Assembly: GCF_025353885.1 (NCBI RefSeq) | Contig: NZ_JANXNX010000013.1 | Location: forward strand, 1-64,000 | Direction of reading: 5' to 3' | Source: Sphingomonas sp. | GTDB taxonomy: Bacteria; Pseudomonadota; Alphaproteobacteria; Sphingomonadales; Sphingomonadaceae | DNA: 64,000 nucleotides | In this document: positions 1 to 8,169 of the stretch, in pieces | Layout: the number at the start of each line of letters is the position of its first letter | Position numbering within the stretch: the first letter of the stretch is position 1 | The notes under the pieces: model-generated | Databases searched by the model: none | Told to the model about the DNA's origin: nothing | What the model saw: the letters and a program-made list of their open reading frames with translations, nothing else | Position numbers and translations under genes: made by a program

Positions 1-1719
1 GGCGTCATCGGCAACCTCAACCGCCGCCTGATGCAGACCGAATCCGCGTGGATGCGCGAGGAACTGAACAAATACCAATCCTCCGCCCCGTGCGAAGTCT
101 GTCACGGCGCGCGCCTCAAGCCCGAGGCGCTGGCGGTGAAGATCGGCCTGCGCGACATCTCGTCCGTCACCCGCCTGTCGGTGGTCGATGCGCTGGCGTG
201 GTTCGAACAGGTTCCCGGCCAGCTCGGCGATCAGCAGAATGCCATCGCCGAACGCATCCTGAAGGAAATCCTCGAACGTATCGGCTTCCTCAACAATGTC
301 GGGCTGGATTACCTCAACCTCGACCGCACCAGCGGCACGCTGTCGGGCGGCGAGAGCCAGCGCATCCGCCTGGCCTCGCAGATCGGCTCCGGCCTGTCCG
401 GCGTGCTCTACGTGCTGGACGAACCAAGCATCGGCCTGCACCAGCGCGACAACGACATGTTGTTGAAGACGCTGCGCCGCCTGCGCGATCTCGGCAACAC
501 CGTGCTCGTCGTCGAGCATGACGAGGATGCGATCCGCACCGCCGATTACGTCATCGACATGGGGCCCGGGGCCGGCGTCCATGGCGGCGAGATCGTCGCC
601 AAGGGTACGTTGAAACAGGTGCTGAAGACCAAGGGCAGCATCACCGCCGATTACCTCAACGGCACCCGCAAGGTCGCCGTCCCGGAAACGCGCCGCAAGG
701 GCAACGGCAAGAAGATCACCGTCCACAACGCCACCGCCAACAACCTGCGCGGCGTCACGGCCAGCCTGCCGCTCGGCACGTTCACCTGCATCACCGGCGT
801 GTCCGGCTCGGGCAAGTCCAGCTTCACGATCGACACGCTGTACGCCGCCGCCGCGCGCGAGCTGAACGGCGCGCGCATCGTGCAGGGCAAGCACGACAAG
901 ATCACCGGTCTGCAATATCTCGACAAGGTGATCGACATCGATCAATCGCCGATCGGCCGCACCCCGCGCAGCAACCCCGCCACCTCTACCGGCGCGTTCA
1001 CCCAGATCCGCGACTGGTTCGCCGGCCTGCCGGAATCGCAGGCGCGCGGCTACAAGCCCGGCCGCTTCAGCTTCAACGTCAAGGGCGGCCGCTGCGAGGC
1101 GTGCCAGGGCGACGGCCTGCTCAAGATCGAGATGCACTTCCTCCCCGACGTCTACGTCACCTGCGACGTGTGCCACGGCGCGCGCTACAATCGCGAGACG
1201 CTCGAGGTGAAGTTCAAGGGCAAGAGCATCGCCGACATCCTCGACATGACGGTCGAGGATGCGGTCGAATTCTTCAAGGCGGTCCCCGGCATCCGCGACA
1301 AGATGGCGATGCTGCTCGAAGTCGGCCTCGGCTATGTAAAGGTCGGGCAACAGGCGACGACGCTGAGCGGCGGCGAAGCCCAGCGCGTCAAGCTCGCCAA
1401 GGAACTCAGCAGGCGCGCCACCGGCAGCACGCTGTACATCCTCGACGAACCGACCACCGGGTTGCATTTCGAGGACGTCCGCAAACTATTGGAAGTCCTC
1501 CACGCGCTGGTCGAACAGGGCAACACCGTCGTCGTCATCGAACATAATCTGGAAGTCATAAAGACCGCCGACTGGGTCATCGACCTGGGGCCGGAGGGCG
1601 GCACCAAGGGCGGCGAGATCGTCGCCGTCGGCACGCCCGAAAAGGTGGCGAAGGAGCCGCGGAGTTATACCGGGCATTATCTGGCGCCGCTGTTGGGGAT
1701 GGAGAGTTTGGCGGCGTAG
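1..1719 (+). CDS. uvrA: Excinuclease ABC subunit A, 3' part (5' end outside window)
   Basis: UvrA is the DNA-damage sensor of nucleotide excision repair; it loads UvrB in the cytoplasm. The frame is open from base 1, so the N-terminal ABC half is cut off. Visible are the end of the first zinc module (CEVCHGAR), the first ABC signature [14 protein letters not shown] with Walker [14 protein letters not shown], the second Walker [10 protein letters not shown] (about nt 796-822), the second zinc module CEACQGDG...CDVCHGAR, the second signature [16 protein letters not shown] and Walker [14 protein letters not shown]. The C-terminus is complete and ends with a TAG. This is an ordinary chromosomal gene marking the left border of the defence island that follows. 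Confidence 0.98.
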   Translation, partial: GVIGNLNRRLMQTESAWMREELNKYQSSAPCEVCHGARLKPEALAVKIGLRDISSVTRLSVVDALAWFEQVPGQLGDQQNAIAERILKEILERIGFLNNVGLDYLNLDRTSGTLSGGESQRIRLASQIGSGLSGVLYVLDEPSIGLHQRDNDMLLKTLRRLRDLGNTVLVVEHDEDAIRTADYVIDMGPGAGVHGGEIVAKGTLKQVLKTKGSITADYLNGTRKVAVPETRRKGNGKKITVHNATANNLRGVTASLPLGTFTCITGVSGSGKSSFTIDTLYAAAARELNGARIVQGKHDKITGLQYLDKVIDIDQSPIGRTPRSNPATSTGAFTQIRDWFAGLPESQARGYKPGRFSFNVKGGRCEACQGDGLLKIEMHFLPDVYVTCDVCHGARYNRETLEVKFKGKSIADILDMTVEDAVEFFKAVPGIRDKMAMLLEVGLGYVKVGQQATTLSGGEAQRVKLAKELSRRATGSTLYILDEPTTGLHFEDVRKLLEVLHALVEQGNTVVVIEHNLEVIKTADWVIDLGPEGGTKGGEIVAVGTPEKVAKEPRSYTGHYLAPLLGMESLAA

Positions 1720-1757
1720 CCGCTCCTCTCCATTCCAACTAAGGCAAACAACCTAAA

Positions 1758-1922
1758 TTAGAAATTAGTGGGTTCACGAAATTCGTATCCACTCAGCTGC
1801 GCGCCATCCCAGTCGGTTTCGTTTCTCAAACTGTGCCGAGTGTCCTCGGATAGTGATCGAAAACTTTCAGCTGCCTCGTGAGCCTGACGCAGAATCTCGT
1901 CCATCGTAAGATGCTCGTTCAT
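1758..1922 (-). CDS. Small 54-residue protein coupled to the AvcD-like deaminase, function unknown
   Basis: I do not recognise this protein. It starts with an ATG that shares an ATGA overlap (1919-1922) with the stop of the upstream deaminase gene, so it is probably the last gene of the operon and translationally coupled. It begins MNEHLTMDEILRQAHEAAES and ends YEFREPTNF. It is rich in Glu, Asp and His, with no membrane segment or signal peptide, and the first half looks helical. It lies between the deaminase and the convergent uvrA end. By position it could be an inhibitor or accessory subunit of the deaminase; that is inference. A chance open frame cannot be excluded for 54 codons, although the exact 4-nt overlap argues against it. 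Confidence 0.55.
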   Translation of the reverse strand: MNEHLTMDEILRQAHEAAESFRSLSEDTRHSLRNETDWDGAQLSGYEFREPTNF

Positions 1923-3463
1923 TCCACCATCCCCTTTTTTGCCGTCTTAATGAGGGTGTGAATCTCGTCAAGCCGAGCGTTGTAAAATTTTTCGAGAAGA
2001 AAATTGCTTACGCCTTGAACGCCACCGACCGGCATCGCCCGCGTTCGGTTGAATTTCGCCACTGCTCCAAACTTTCCTTTTCGTGGACGCATCGAAAACA
2101 CTCGCTGATAGAGCGTCGGCGAAACGCCTTGGAATGGTCTGAACTGCACTGCTGAGGGCAAAGTTCCGATTTGGTCGTCTGTCGAAATTTCTCGGCAATA
2201 GAGCGTTTTCGTGAGACTCTTCGGATAGGGTTCGATGAACACGACCGACCTAATGCCAGCGGCGATGATATGCCTAGCGCAAACATGACAGGGGAATGTC
2301 GTGCAATAGAGTGTGGAATTGGCTACTGCCCTTCCAACCCGCGCAGCCTCGGAGATTGCGTGCATCTCGGCATGCACGACGCGCCCGAACTCGATGAGGT
2401 TTCGAACTCGAGCATCAATCGTTAACTCCCGCCACTGGCCATGAAGCAGTTGTTCAACAAGCTCGCTTAGCTCTTTCCCGCTTGCCTCGTCGGACAAAAT
2501 TCCAGCCTTTCTGAACGACTCTACAAGTTCATGAAAGATGTTAGAAATTTCTGCGGTATTGGGATCAAACTCGACAACGTGATCCCGGTTATCGGGACCG
2601 TTTCGCCCTTCGTGCCAAACGCCGCCCGCCGGGTAGGGGACATCGTTAAATCCTGTTGAAATCACCGTGCCGTCGTCGCCAATTATAGCCGCGCCGACCT
2701 GACGGGACAGATCTGCAGACCGCAACGAAACTGCTTTTGCGGTGAACATCGCATATTCGTCGACTGTCGGTGTGGTGAAGGGTTCCCCGAAAACAAGATC
2801 GACAAATCGCTTTATCTGGGTGTCTATTTGATCGTCATCCGCGACAAAAAAGTCAGCTTTGGGAAATGTGTTTTGAACGTCCTGAGACAAGTCTGTTGTA
2901 TCTCGTCGCTCGTCTTCTTTGATCGCAGCTTTTGCATTCTCGATATGCTCTTCACGGGTGTTCGTATGTTTCGACTCCGCAATCCTGTTTGCAAACTTTG
3001 CTATCCGATCACTCTCGCTTGCATACACAGACACAGTGTAGAAATTTCGTCCGTAAATTTTATCTAAGGTTTGAATTTCCTTGGGATTTTTGAGTGAGTC
3101 AATGACGAAAACATTCGCGCCGCCCAAACCCGTCTGGTCCGGATCACGTTTGGGCCGCAACGCGATAATTGCCGAAACGATCAAAGTTACGACACCGTCG
3201 CCGCCTTTATGCAGCTGACGAATTTGATCTCCTCCGTCCATTAAAGCTCGGACGCGCTCGTCTTCAGGCGTTCCTTCTGTCTTCAAGCCGATGAAACTCT
3301 GGATTAACCGGCTGACTTTGACCTCGTTGTACTGGTAATCATACGAGCAGAAATGGGCCTTGAGCTGGGTTTTTACTATCTCAAGATCGGTGCCTGCAGC
3401 ACCCACAAGCGCGATGTAGACGTCAGGACGGTCTTTAGCATCTATTGTTCCCCCCGCTAACAT
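1919..3463 (-). CDS. AvcD-like antiphage dCTP/dCMP deaminase with N-terminal P-loop-like domain
   Basis: This two-domain protein of 514 residues resembles the antiphage cytidine deaminases (AvcD/dCTP deaminase family), which deplete deoxycytidine nucleotides during phage infection. The N-terminal domain opens with a strand and a degenerate P-loop (ALVGAAGTDLE, about residues 18-28, lacking the usual GKS/T). The C-terminal domain (from about residue 235) has the dCMP-deaminase features SRQVGAAI, zinc ligand and catalytic Glu in HAEMHA (H364, E366), and PCHVC (C392, C395). The ATG at 3463 is chosen because it forms a TAATG overlap with the methyltransferase stop and has GGAG just upstream; a start 7 codons earlier is possible. 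The gene is visibly richer in A/T than its neighbours, suggesting transfer. Family membership is likely; substrate and trigger are inference. Confidence 0.82.
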   Translation of the reverse strand: MLAGGTIDAKDRPDVYIALVGAAGTDLEIVKTQLKAHFCSYDYQYNEVKVSRLIQSFIGLKTEGTPEDERVRALMDGGDQIRQLHKGGDGVVTLIVSAIIALRPKRDPDQTGLGGANVFVIDSLKNPKEIQTLDKIYGRNFYTVSVYASESDRIAKFANRIAESKHTNTREEHIENAKAAIKEDERRDTTDLSQDVQNTFPKADFFVADDDQIDTQIKRFVDLVFGEPFTTPTVDEYAMFTAKAVSLRSADLSRQVGAAIIGDDGTVISTGFNDVPYPAGGVWHEGRNGPDNRDHVVEFDPNTAEISNIFHELVESFRKAGILSDEASGKELSELVEQLLHGQWRELTIDARVRNLIEFGRVVHAEMHAISEAARVGRAVANSTLYCTTFPCHVCARHIIAAGIRSVVFIEPYPKSLTKTLYCREISTDDQIGTLPSAVQFRPFQGVSPTLYQRVFSMRPRKGKFGAVAKFNRTRAMPVGGVQGVSNFLLEKFYNARLDEIHTLIKTAKKGMVE

Positions 3464-4128
3464 TACTCCGCTGCCTCTGCCCAACCGGCCTCACCGCCCA
3501 CACGCGAATTATGCGCGTAAGTATCCCACCCGATCTCGTAGTCCTCGGCCTGGTCACCCCACACCGTCCACCCCTTTCGCGAGCCACGCCCGAAGATTTC
3601 GAGCCGTGTCGTGGGGCTGCATGCCTCGATCAGGTCGTACATTTCGTCGGGCTTCCGGCTGTGTTCGCGCTTGCGGGTGCCGAGCAGGTTGACCTGCCGC
3701 CGTCCCGCCGGGCCAGTGCGCGCGTTTTTGCCGCGAATGCCGAACAGGCAAAGTTCGGTGACGTTGCGGAAGTAGAAGCCGACGCCGCGACCGTCGGACC
3801 CGCCGTCCTTGCGGATTTTATGCCAGACGATGTTCGATTTATAATCGAAGCCCCATGCCTTCATGACGGCCAACCCCTCCGGCAGCAGCGCGTTCGGCAC
3901 CCACAGATACAGATGCGCGGGATCGGCGGCGCAATCGGCGACGGGCAGCGCCATGATGTCGAGCAGCTCCATGGTGTCGTAACGCGACAGCCGGCGATGT
4001 TCGGGGGCCATCTTGCCGGTGCGGTTCTGGAACCGCCACGGCGGATCGGCGAGGATCGTCGAGAAACGCTTACCCTTGGTCGCCAGGGCGAAATCTTCGG
4101 CGGCGGTGGTCGGTTCGTAATCAGCCAT
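3463..4128 (-). CDS. MT-A70 family adenine-N6 DNA methyltransferase (modification partner)
   Basis: A 221-residue SAM-dependent methyltransferase of the MT-A70 class. The catalytic motif ILADPPWRF has DPPW at residues 28-31, followed by the family pattern around SRYDTMELLDI and LYLWVPNALL, and later the loop WHKIRKDGGSDGRGVGFYFRNVTEL. In prokaryotes such enzymes are often m6A modification methylases, such as the M.MunI type. Its start (ATGGCTGA) overlaps the stop of the restriction gene by 8 nt, with AGGGG about 9 nt upstream; an ATG 8 codons earlier also exists. Its stop overlaps the deaminase start. The position between a BglII-type nuclease and the deaminase implies it protects host DNA from that nuclease. 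The recognition site cannot be read from the sequence. Confidence 0.85.
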   Translation of the reverse strand: MADYEPTTAAEDFALATKGKRFSTILADPPWRFQNRTGKMAPEHRRLSRYDTMELLDIMALPVADCAADPAHLYLWVPNALLPEGLAVMKAWGFDYKSNIVWHKIRKDGGSDGRGVGFYFRNVTELCLFGIRGKNARTGPAGRRQVNLLGTRKREHSRKPDEMYDLIEACSPTTRLEIFGRGSRKGWTVWGDQAEDYEIGWDTYAHNSRVGGEAGWAEAAE

Positions 4129-4756
4129 TGTCGTCGTCCCCTGAACCACCAACTACGATTGGTGCATCATCCTCGACATAGCAATGGCGCGTGATGCCGA
4201 ACGCCAGGATCGGACAGCCACCCCCGCCACCACCTTCGAGACGAGGTAACAGCTTGTCCATGTGCGTCGTTGACGCCCCGTATTTCGTCCCGATGCCCAG
4301 CCCCTTGAACAACGTCTGCAGATGGGTGGCGCGTGTCACGATGATGCCCACGTCGATCACCCGCAGGTCGAACAACAGCCGGAAATTATTCAAATCCCGG
4401 TCAAAGAACGGATCCTTGTTGTTCCATTCGATTTCGAGGCCAACTCGACCCTTGAAACAATCTACCTTGTGCGTCGGTGAGTCGCGCTCTTCATCATCGA
4501 CCTTGATCCGAGTGGCAAACTTCTTCTCAACCCAGCCTCGGTCGGTAAGAAACCCGTCGAACCTTCCGGCAATGCTCGACTTGGCCCCGCCCCCGCCGAG
4601 CACCTCACTACGCCGAAACTCGAATGCCCGAAGTGCGGCGATGACCTCGTGCCATTCGGCGAGATGCGCTGTTTCAAGAATGCCCGTCGCATTTCGCCAC
4701 TCATGCACCTCGAATCGCGCGGCGATATCGGACGGGATAAGGTGCGTGGTTACCAT
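4121..4756 (-). CDS. BglII/BstYI-family type II restriction endonuclease
   Basis: A 211-residue protein of the size of BstYI and BglII. The central block KVDCFKGRVGLEIEWNNK fits the BglII active-site spacing Asp-x8-Glu-x-Gln, here D99, E108 and E110, so the third position is Glu rather than Gln. The following segment (FFDRDLNNFRLLFDL) matches the family's conserved helix after the active site. The N-terminus FEVHEWRNATGILE is also family-like. I chose the ATG at 4756 because the 24 residues upstream look unlike the family and would crowd the divergent promoter; the longer form starts at 4828. It is the first gene of the island operon, so restriction and modification are expressed together. 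Cleavage of GATC-core sites is a family-based guess. Confidence 0.8.
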   Translation of the reverse strand: MVTTHLIPSDIAARFEVHEWRNATGILETAHLAEWHEVIAALRAFEFRRSEVLGGGGAKSSIAGRFDGFLTDRGWVEKKFATRIKVDDEERDSPTHKVDCFKGRVGLEIEWNNKDPFFDRDLNNFRLLFDLRVIDVGIIVTRATHLQTLFKGLGIGTKYGASTTHMDKLLPRLEGGGGGGCPILAFGITRHCYVEDDAPIVVGGSGDDDNG

Positions 4757-4847
4757 GCCGCCGACATGGAACGGATCGTGAATCGTGGCAAGTGCAGAAC
4801 GAAATCGCCATCTGGATTCCACCCCCACAAATCCCTAACTCCACCCC
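4757..4847. promoter_or_regulatory. Divergent promoter region between restriction operon and SRAP gene
   Basis: This 91-nt gap is the only upstream space for both the minus-strand restriction/deaminase operon and the plus-strand SRAP gene. I could not assign clear -35/-10 hexamers or a controller-protein box, and no C-protein gene is present in the operon. The assignment is by position only. Confidence 0.4.
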
Positions 4848-5489
4848 ATGTGCAACGAGGTCGCCCGCCGGATATCGCTCGATCTGCTGCGAAATGACTT
4901 CGATCAGCGCAAGATCCGCCTGTTTTACCCCGAAAACGCACCGAATATGGAGCCATTATCCTCGATAAGGATCACCGATTCCACGGTGATCGTGCGGGCG
5001 ACCGTGCGCGCGGGGCGCGGTTTGGGTGATGACGATAGTATGGCGGCAGAGCTTGTCACCCGGCGCTGGAGCTGGCCCGGCGCGCATGGCAAGCCTGTCT
5101 ATAACTTCCGCTCCGATGGCCGCGACTTGGCGTCGGGGCGGTGCCTGATCCCCGTCGATGCATTTTACGAATTCACGACGGCGGCGGACCCCGAGGCGAG
5201 GTCGCCCAAAAATAAACTAAAGGACAAATGGGCCTTCACCCACGCGCGCGACGACTGGTTCGCCATCGCGGGGCTATGGCGCAAGACTGCCGGCGTTAAT
5301 GGCGAAGTCGGAGAGGCGTTTACGATGCTGACGACTGAGCCCGGCCCCGACGTCGCGCCCTATCACGCGCGCCAGATGGTCGTGATTGAACGCGATGACT
5401 GGGCGCGCTGGCTCGACCCCGCTTGCCCCAGCGAAACACTGACCCGCCCCCTCCCGGCCGGCACGCTGTCGGTCACGCAGGTCCGCTGA
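4848..5489 (+). CDS. SRAP-domain protein (YedK/HMCES-like abasic-site DNA-protein crosslinker)
   Basis: SRAP proteins form a thiazolidine crosslink with abasic sites in single-stranded DNA. The start is fixed by chemistry: Cys2 (MCNE) must become the N-terminal residue after Met removal. Other family residues are the Asn-containing VYNFRSDGR block, the Glu in RCLIPVDAFYEF, and the His in YHARQMVV. Length (213 residues) is normal. No strong ribosome-binding site is seen before the ATG. It is divergent from the restriction/deaminase operon with a 91-nt shared upstream region. Its proximity to a cytidine deaminase is suggestive, because uracil excision yields abasic sites, but many bacteria carry SRAP as a plain housekeeping gene. 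Confidence 0.93.
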   Translation: MCNEVARRISLDLLRNDFDQRKIRLFYPENAPNMEPLSSIRITDSTVIVRATVRAGRGLGDDDSMAAELVTRRWSWPGAHGKPVYNFRSDGRDLASGRCLIPVDAFYEFTTAADPEARSPKNKLKDKWAFTHARDDWFAIAGLWRKTAGVNGEVGEAFTMLTTEPGPDVAPYHARQMVVIERDDWARWLDPACPSETLTRPLPAGTLSVTQVR

Positions 5490-5510
5490 ATTCGCTGTCC
5501 TACAGGGCGA

Positions 5511-5559
5511 CGCCTGCCCTATCTGCCTTGCCCGGCGGATTTCCGATGGGAGGCAGGCG
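5511..5559. terminator. Inverted repeat between convergent genes, possible terminator
   Basis: Perfect 8-bp arms CGCCTGCC (5511-5518) and GGCAGGCG (5552-5559) are separated by 33 nt. They lie between the SRAP stop and the convergent CoA-binding gene. There is no T-tract, so termination is only a possibility. Confidence 0.3.
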
Positions 5560-5598
5560 AGACCGATAATTTCCTACCCGCGCATCTTACTTGCCGAT

Positions 5599-6033
5599 TT
5601 ACTGCGCTTTCTGCGACTCTATCCCCAGCCGCGCCAGTTCGATCTTTGGGCAATGGTCCATGACGACCTTCAACCCAGCCGCTTCGGCGCGTGCTGCCGC
5701 CGCCTCGTTGATGACGCCCAACTGCATCCAGACCGCCTTTGCCCCCACCGCAATGGCCGCATCGACGACTTCCCCGGCGGCGTCCGAATTGCGAAAAATG
5801 TCGACCATGTCGATCGGCCCCGCGATGTCGGCCAGCGTGGCGACCACGGTCCGGCCGTGGATCGTCTTGCCCGCCAGCGCCGGGTTGACCGGGGTCACGT
5901 CATAGCCGTGGTCGATCAGCGCCTTCATCACGCCATGGCTCGCGCGGTCGGGGCGGTCGGAGGCACCGACCAACGCGATGGTGTGCGTTTCCTGCAGCAG
6001 CGCACGGAGTTCGTCGGGGGCGGTCAATGGCAT
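5599..6033 (-). CDS. CoA-binding (YccU-like) protein
   Basis: A 144-residue single-domain Rossmann protein of the CoA_binding/YccU family. The nucleotide loop is [17 protein letters not shown] near residue 20, followed by [19 protein letters not shown] and the terminal [10 protein letters not shown] block with the family's conserved Cys. Biochemical function is not established for the family; CoA binding is the usual annotation. The start lies one base downstream of the mrp stop on the same strand, so the two are probably cotranscribed. Nothing is unusual in composition or length. Confidence 0.9.
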   Translation of the reverse strand: MPLTAPDELRALLQETHTIALVGASDRPDRASHGVMKALIDHGYDVTPVNPALAGKTIHGRTVVATLADIAGPIDMVDIFRNSDAAGEVVDAAIAVGAKAVWMQLGVINEAAAARAEAAGLKVVMDHCPKIELARLGIESQKAQ

Positions 6034-6034
6034 T

Positions 6035-7003
6035 TCAGTGGTCCTTTACCCAGGCCGCGACCTTGGCCGCTATGGTAATGAATGCCGCACCCTGCGGTGT
6101 GTTCCCGGCGGCCGGGGGATCGCCCGCATCCGATGCCGTGCGGATCGCGATGTCCAGCGGGATGCGGCCCAGGAAGGCGATGTCCATTGTCCCCGCCGCC
6201 GCCTGCGCTCCGCCCTGGCCGAACGGATCGCTGACCTCTCCGCAGTGCGGGCATTCGTAACCCGACATGTTTTCGACCAGGCCGATGATCGGCACGCCCG
6301 ACTGGTTGAACAGGTCGATGGCACGCACCGCATCCATCAGCGCAAGGTCCTGAGGGGTCGAGACAATGACCGCGCCGACCGGCTTGTGCTTGGTCATCAT
6401 CGACAGCTGGACATCGCCGGTGCCGGGCGGCAGGTCGATGATGAGCAATTCGCAGTCGCCCCAGTCGGCGTCGATCAGCTGGCCTAGCGCATTGCCCGCC
6501 ATCGGTCCGCGCCACGCGATCGCCTGGCCCGGCTTTACCAGATGCCCCATCGACAGCATCGGCACGCCGAACCGCGTCGGCACCGGCTCAAGCTTTTGGT
6601 TGAGTGAGGTCGGGCGCATGCCCTCGGTCGCCATCAGGCGCGGCTGCGACGGGCCATAGATGTCGGCGTCGATCAGCCCGACCTTTGCGCCCCCCCGGGC
6701 CAGCGCGATGGCGAGGTTGGCGGCGAGCGTCGATTTGCCCACGCCGCCCTTGCCGCTGGCGACCGCGATCAGCTTGCGGCCCTTGCGCTCGGCGGTCAGG
6801 GCGATGCGGACGCTGGTGACGCCCGGCACGGCCAGCAGCGCGCGCTTCACATCGGCCTGCAGCAGGTCGCGATGAACCTCGTCCAGCCCGGTCACGTCGA
6901 GGATCAGGCTGGCGCGGCCATCGGCAAAACGGGGCGGCGCGGCGCGCCCCGCGGCTCCGGGAACGGTGGCAAGGGCGGTCGATAAGCTGGCGGGATCGGT
7001 CAT
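6035..7003 (-). CDS. mrp: Mrp/ApbC (NBP35-type) iron-sulfur cluster carrier ATPase
   Basis: A cytoplasmic P-loop ATPase that carries Fe-S clusters to apoproteins. The deviant Walker A is [11 protein letters not shown] (about residues 83-92), preceded by a MIP18/DUF59-like segment ([18 protein letters not shown]). Further motifs are [15 protein letters not shown] and the cluster-binding CxxC in YECPHCG. The ATG at 7003 follows AAGGGG at a good distance; a GTG two codons earlier (7009) is the alternative. It is divergent from hflK and probably cotranscribed with the CoA-binding gene. Confidence 0.95.
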   Translation of the reverse strand: MTDPASLSTALATVPGAAGRAAPPRFADGRASLILDVTGLDEVHRDLLQADVKRALLAVPGVTSVRIALTAERKGRKLIAVASGKGGVGKSTLAANLAIALARGGAKVGLIDADIYGPSQPRLMATEGMRPTSLNQKLEPVPTRFGVPMLSMGHLVKPGQAIAWRGPMAGNALGQLIDADWGDCELLIIDLPPGTGDVQLSMMTKHKPVGAVIVSTPQDLALMDAVRAIDLFNQSGVPIIGLVENMSGYECPHCGEVSDPFGQGGAQAAAGTMDIAFLGRIPLDIAIRTASDAGDPPAAGNTPQGAAFITIAAKVAAWVKDH

Positions 7004-7074
7004 GCCCACCCCTTACACAAGCTGCGCGCGATTTGGCCCCTGTAATTCCTTCGGCGGCCCCCTATAAAGATTAG

Positions 7075-8169
7075 ATGACAACGATGCGTGGATGGCCGGC
7101 GGCAGTCGCCGTATGGGTGAATGAGGGTGGCCCCTGGGGCGGACGCGGTTCTGGCGACGGGGGCGGCGCGGGCGGCAGTTCCGGCGGTGGCGGCCCACGC
7201 AATCCGTGGAACCAGCCCCCCGATGGCAAGCCTCGCGGTCCCCGCGGCCCGACCGCGCTCGACGAATTGCTGAAACGCGGACGTGCCGGGTTCGGCGGTG
7301 GCAGTGGCAAGCTGCCGGTATGGACCGGCGGACCGCTCTGGAAATATGCCGCAGTCGGTCTGCTGGTGATATGGATCGCGTTCAGTTGCGTTCACCGGAT
7401 CGACCCGCAGGAACGCGGCGTCGTCACCATGTTCGGCAAATATTCGCGGACGCTTGAGCCCGGCGTCAGCCTGACCTTTCCCGCCCCGATCGAGCGCGTC
7501 CAGACCATCGATGTCCAGAACATCCGCCTGATCGACATTCCCGATGGCGCTGGCGAAAAACTGGTGCTGACCCGCGACGAAAATATCATCGACCTCGACT
7601 ATTCGATCCGCTGGTCGATCAAGGACCCCGAGCTTTACCTGTTCCAGCTCGCCGACCCCGATGCGACGATCAAGGCGGTGGCTGAGAGCGCCATGCGCGC
7701 CGCCATCGCCAATATCTCGCTGAACGATGCGATCGGTTCGGGTCGCACGGGCATTGAGGCCGAAGTGACGCAGCGCATGCAGGCGTTGCTCGATGGTTAT
7801 CGATCGGGCGTGAAGATTCAGGGTGTCGCGGTCAAGAACGCTGGCCCGCCTGAGGCAGTGAACGACGCCTTCAAGGAAGTATCCGCCGCCCAGCAGGCCG
7901 CACAGACTTCGGTCAACCAGGCCAATGCCCAGGCGCAGCAGGTTATCGCGCGCGCCCAGGGTGAAGCCGCCGCGTTCGACCGCGTCTATACCCAGTACAA
8001 ACTGGCACCTGAAGTCACACGCCGCCGCATGTATTATGAAACCATGGAGGACGTGCTGTCGAGGGTGGACAAGACGATTGTCGAACCAGCGGGCGTCACC
8101 CCCTATCTGCCGCTGACGGGAGCCAAGAAAGTTCCAGCACCCGTTGCGCAGGCCGGAGCAGCACAATGA
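7075..8169 (+). CDS. hflK: HflK, FtsH-protease modulator (SPFH/band-7 protein)
   Basis: HflK with HflC forms the membrane cage that regulates the FtsH AAA protease. The N-terminus is Gly/Pro rich (to about residue 85), then one transmembrane helix (about 88-107), then the band-7/SPFH domain (RIDPQERGVVTMFGKY...). The C-terminal region has the Ala/Gln-rich coiled coil (AAQQAAQTSVNQANAQAQQVIARAQ split over about 260-300). The start is ATG at 7075 or ATG at 7084; neither has a strong ribosome-binding site. The stop overlaps hflC in an ATGA. It is divergent from mrp. Confidence 0.95.
   Translation: MTTMRGWPAAVAVWVNEGGPWGGRGSGDGGGAGGSSGGGGPRNPWNQPPDGKPRGPRGPTALDELLKRGRAGFGGGSGKLPVWTGGPLWKYAAVGLLVIWIAFSCVHRIDPQERGVVTMFGKYSRTLEPGVSLTFPAPIERVQTIDVQNIRLIDIPDGAGEKLVLTRDENIIDLDYSIRWSIKDPELYLFQLADPDATIKAVAESAMRAAIANISLNDAIGSGRTGIEAEVTQRMQALLDGYRSGVKIQGVAVKNAGPPEAVNDAFKEVSAAQQAAQTSVNQANAQAQQVIARAQGEAAAFDRVYTQYKLAPEVTRRRMYYETMEDVLSRVDKTIVEPAGVTPYLPLTGAKKVPAPVAQAGAAQ

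Noticed and set aside
45-521. Other-frame open reading frame inside uvrA
   Set aside because: Arg/Pro/His-rich product typical of an out-of-frame GC-rich reading; uvrA motifs cover the same DNA.
3445-4194. 249-codon plus-strand open frame opposite the MT-A70 methyltransferase
   Set aside because: The minus strand has the DPPW methyltransferase with overlapping neighbours; the plus frame has no recognisable domain.
1720-5598. Defence island as a prophage or transposon remnant
   Set aside because: No integrase, transposase, tRNA target or flanking direct repeat was visible, so transfer is only suggested by base composition of the deaminase gene.
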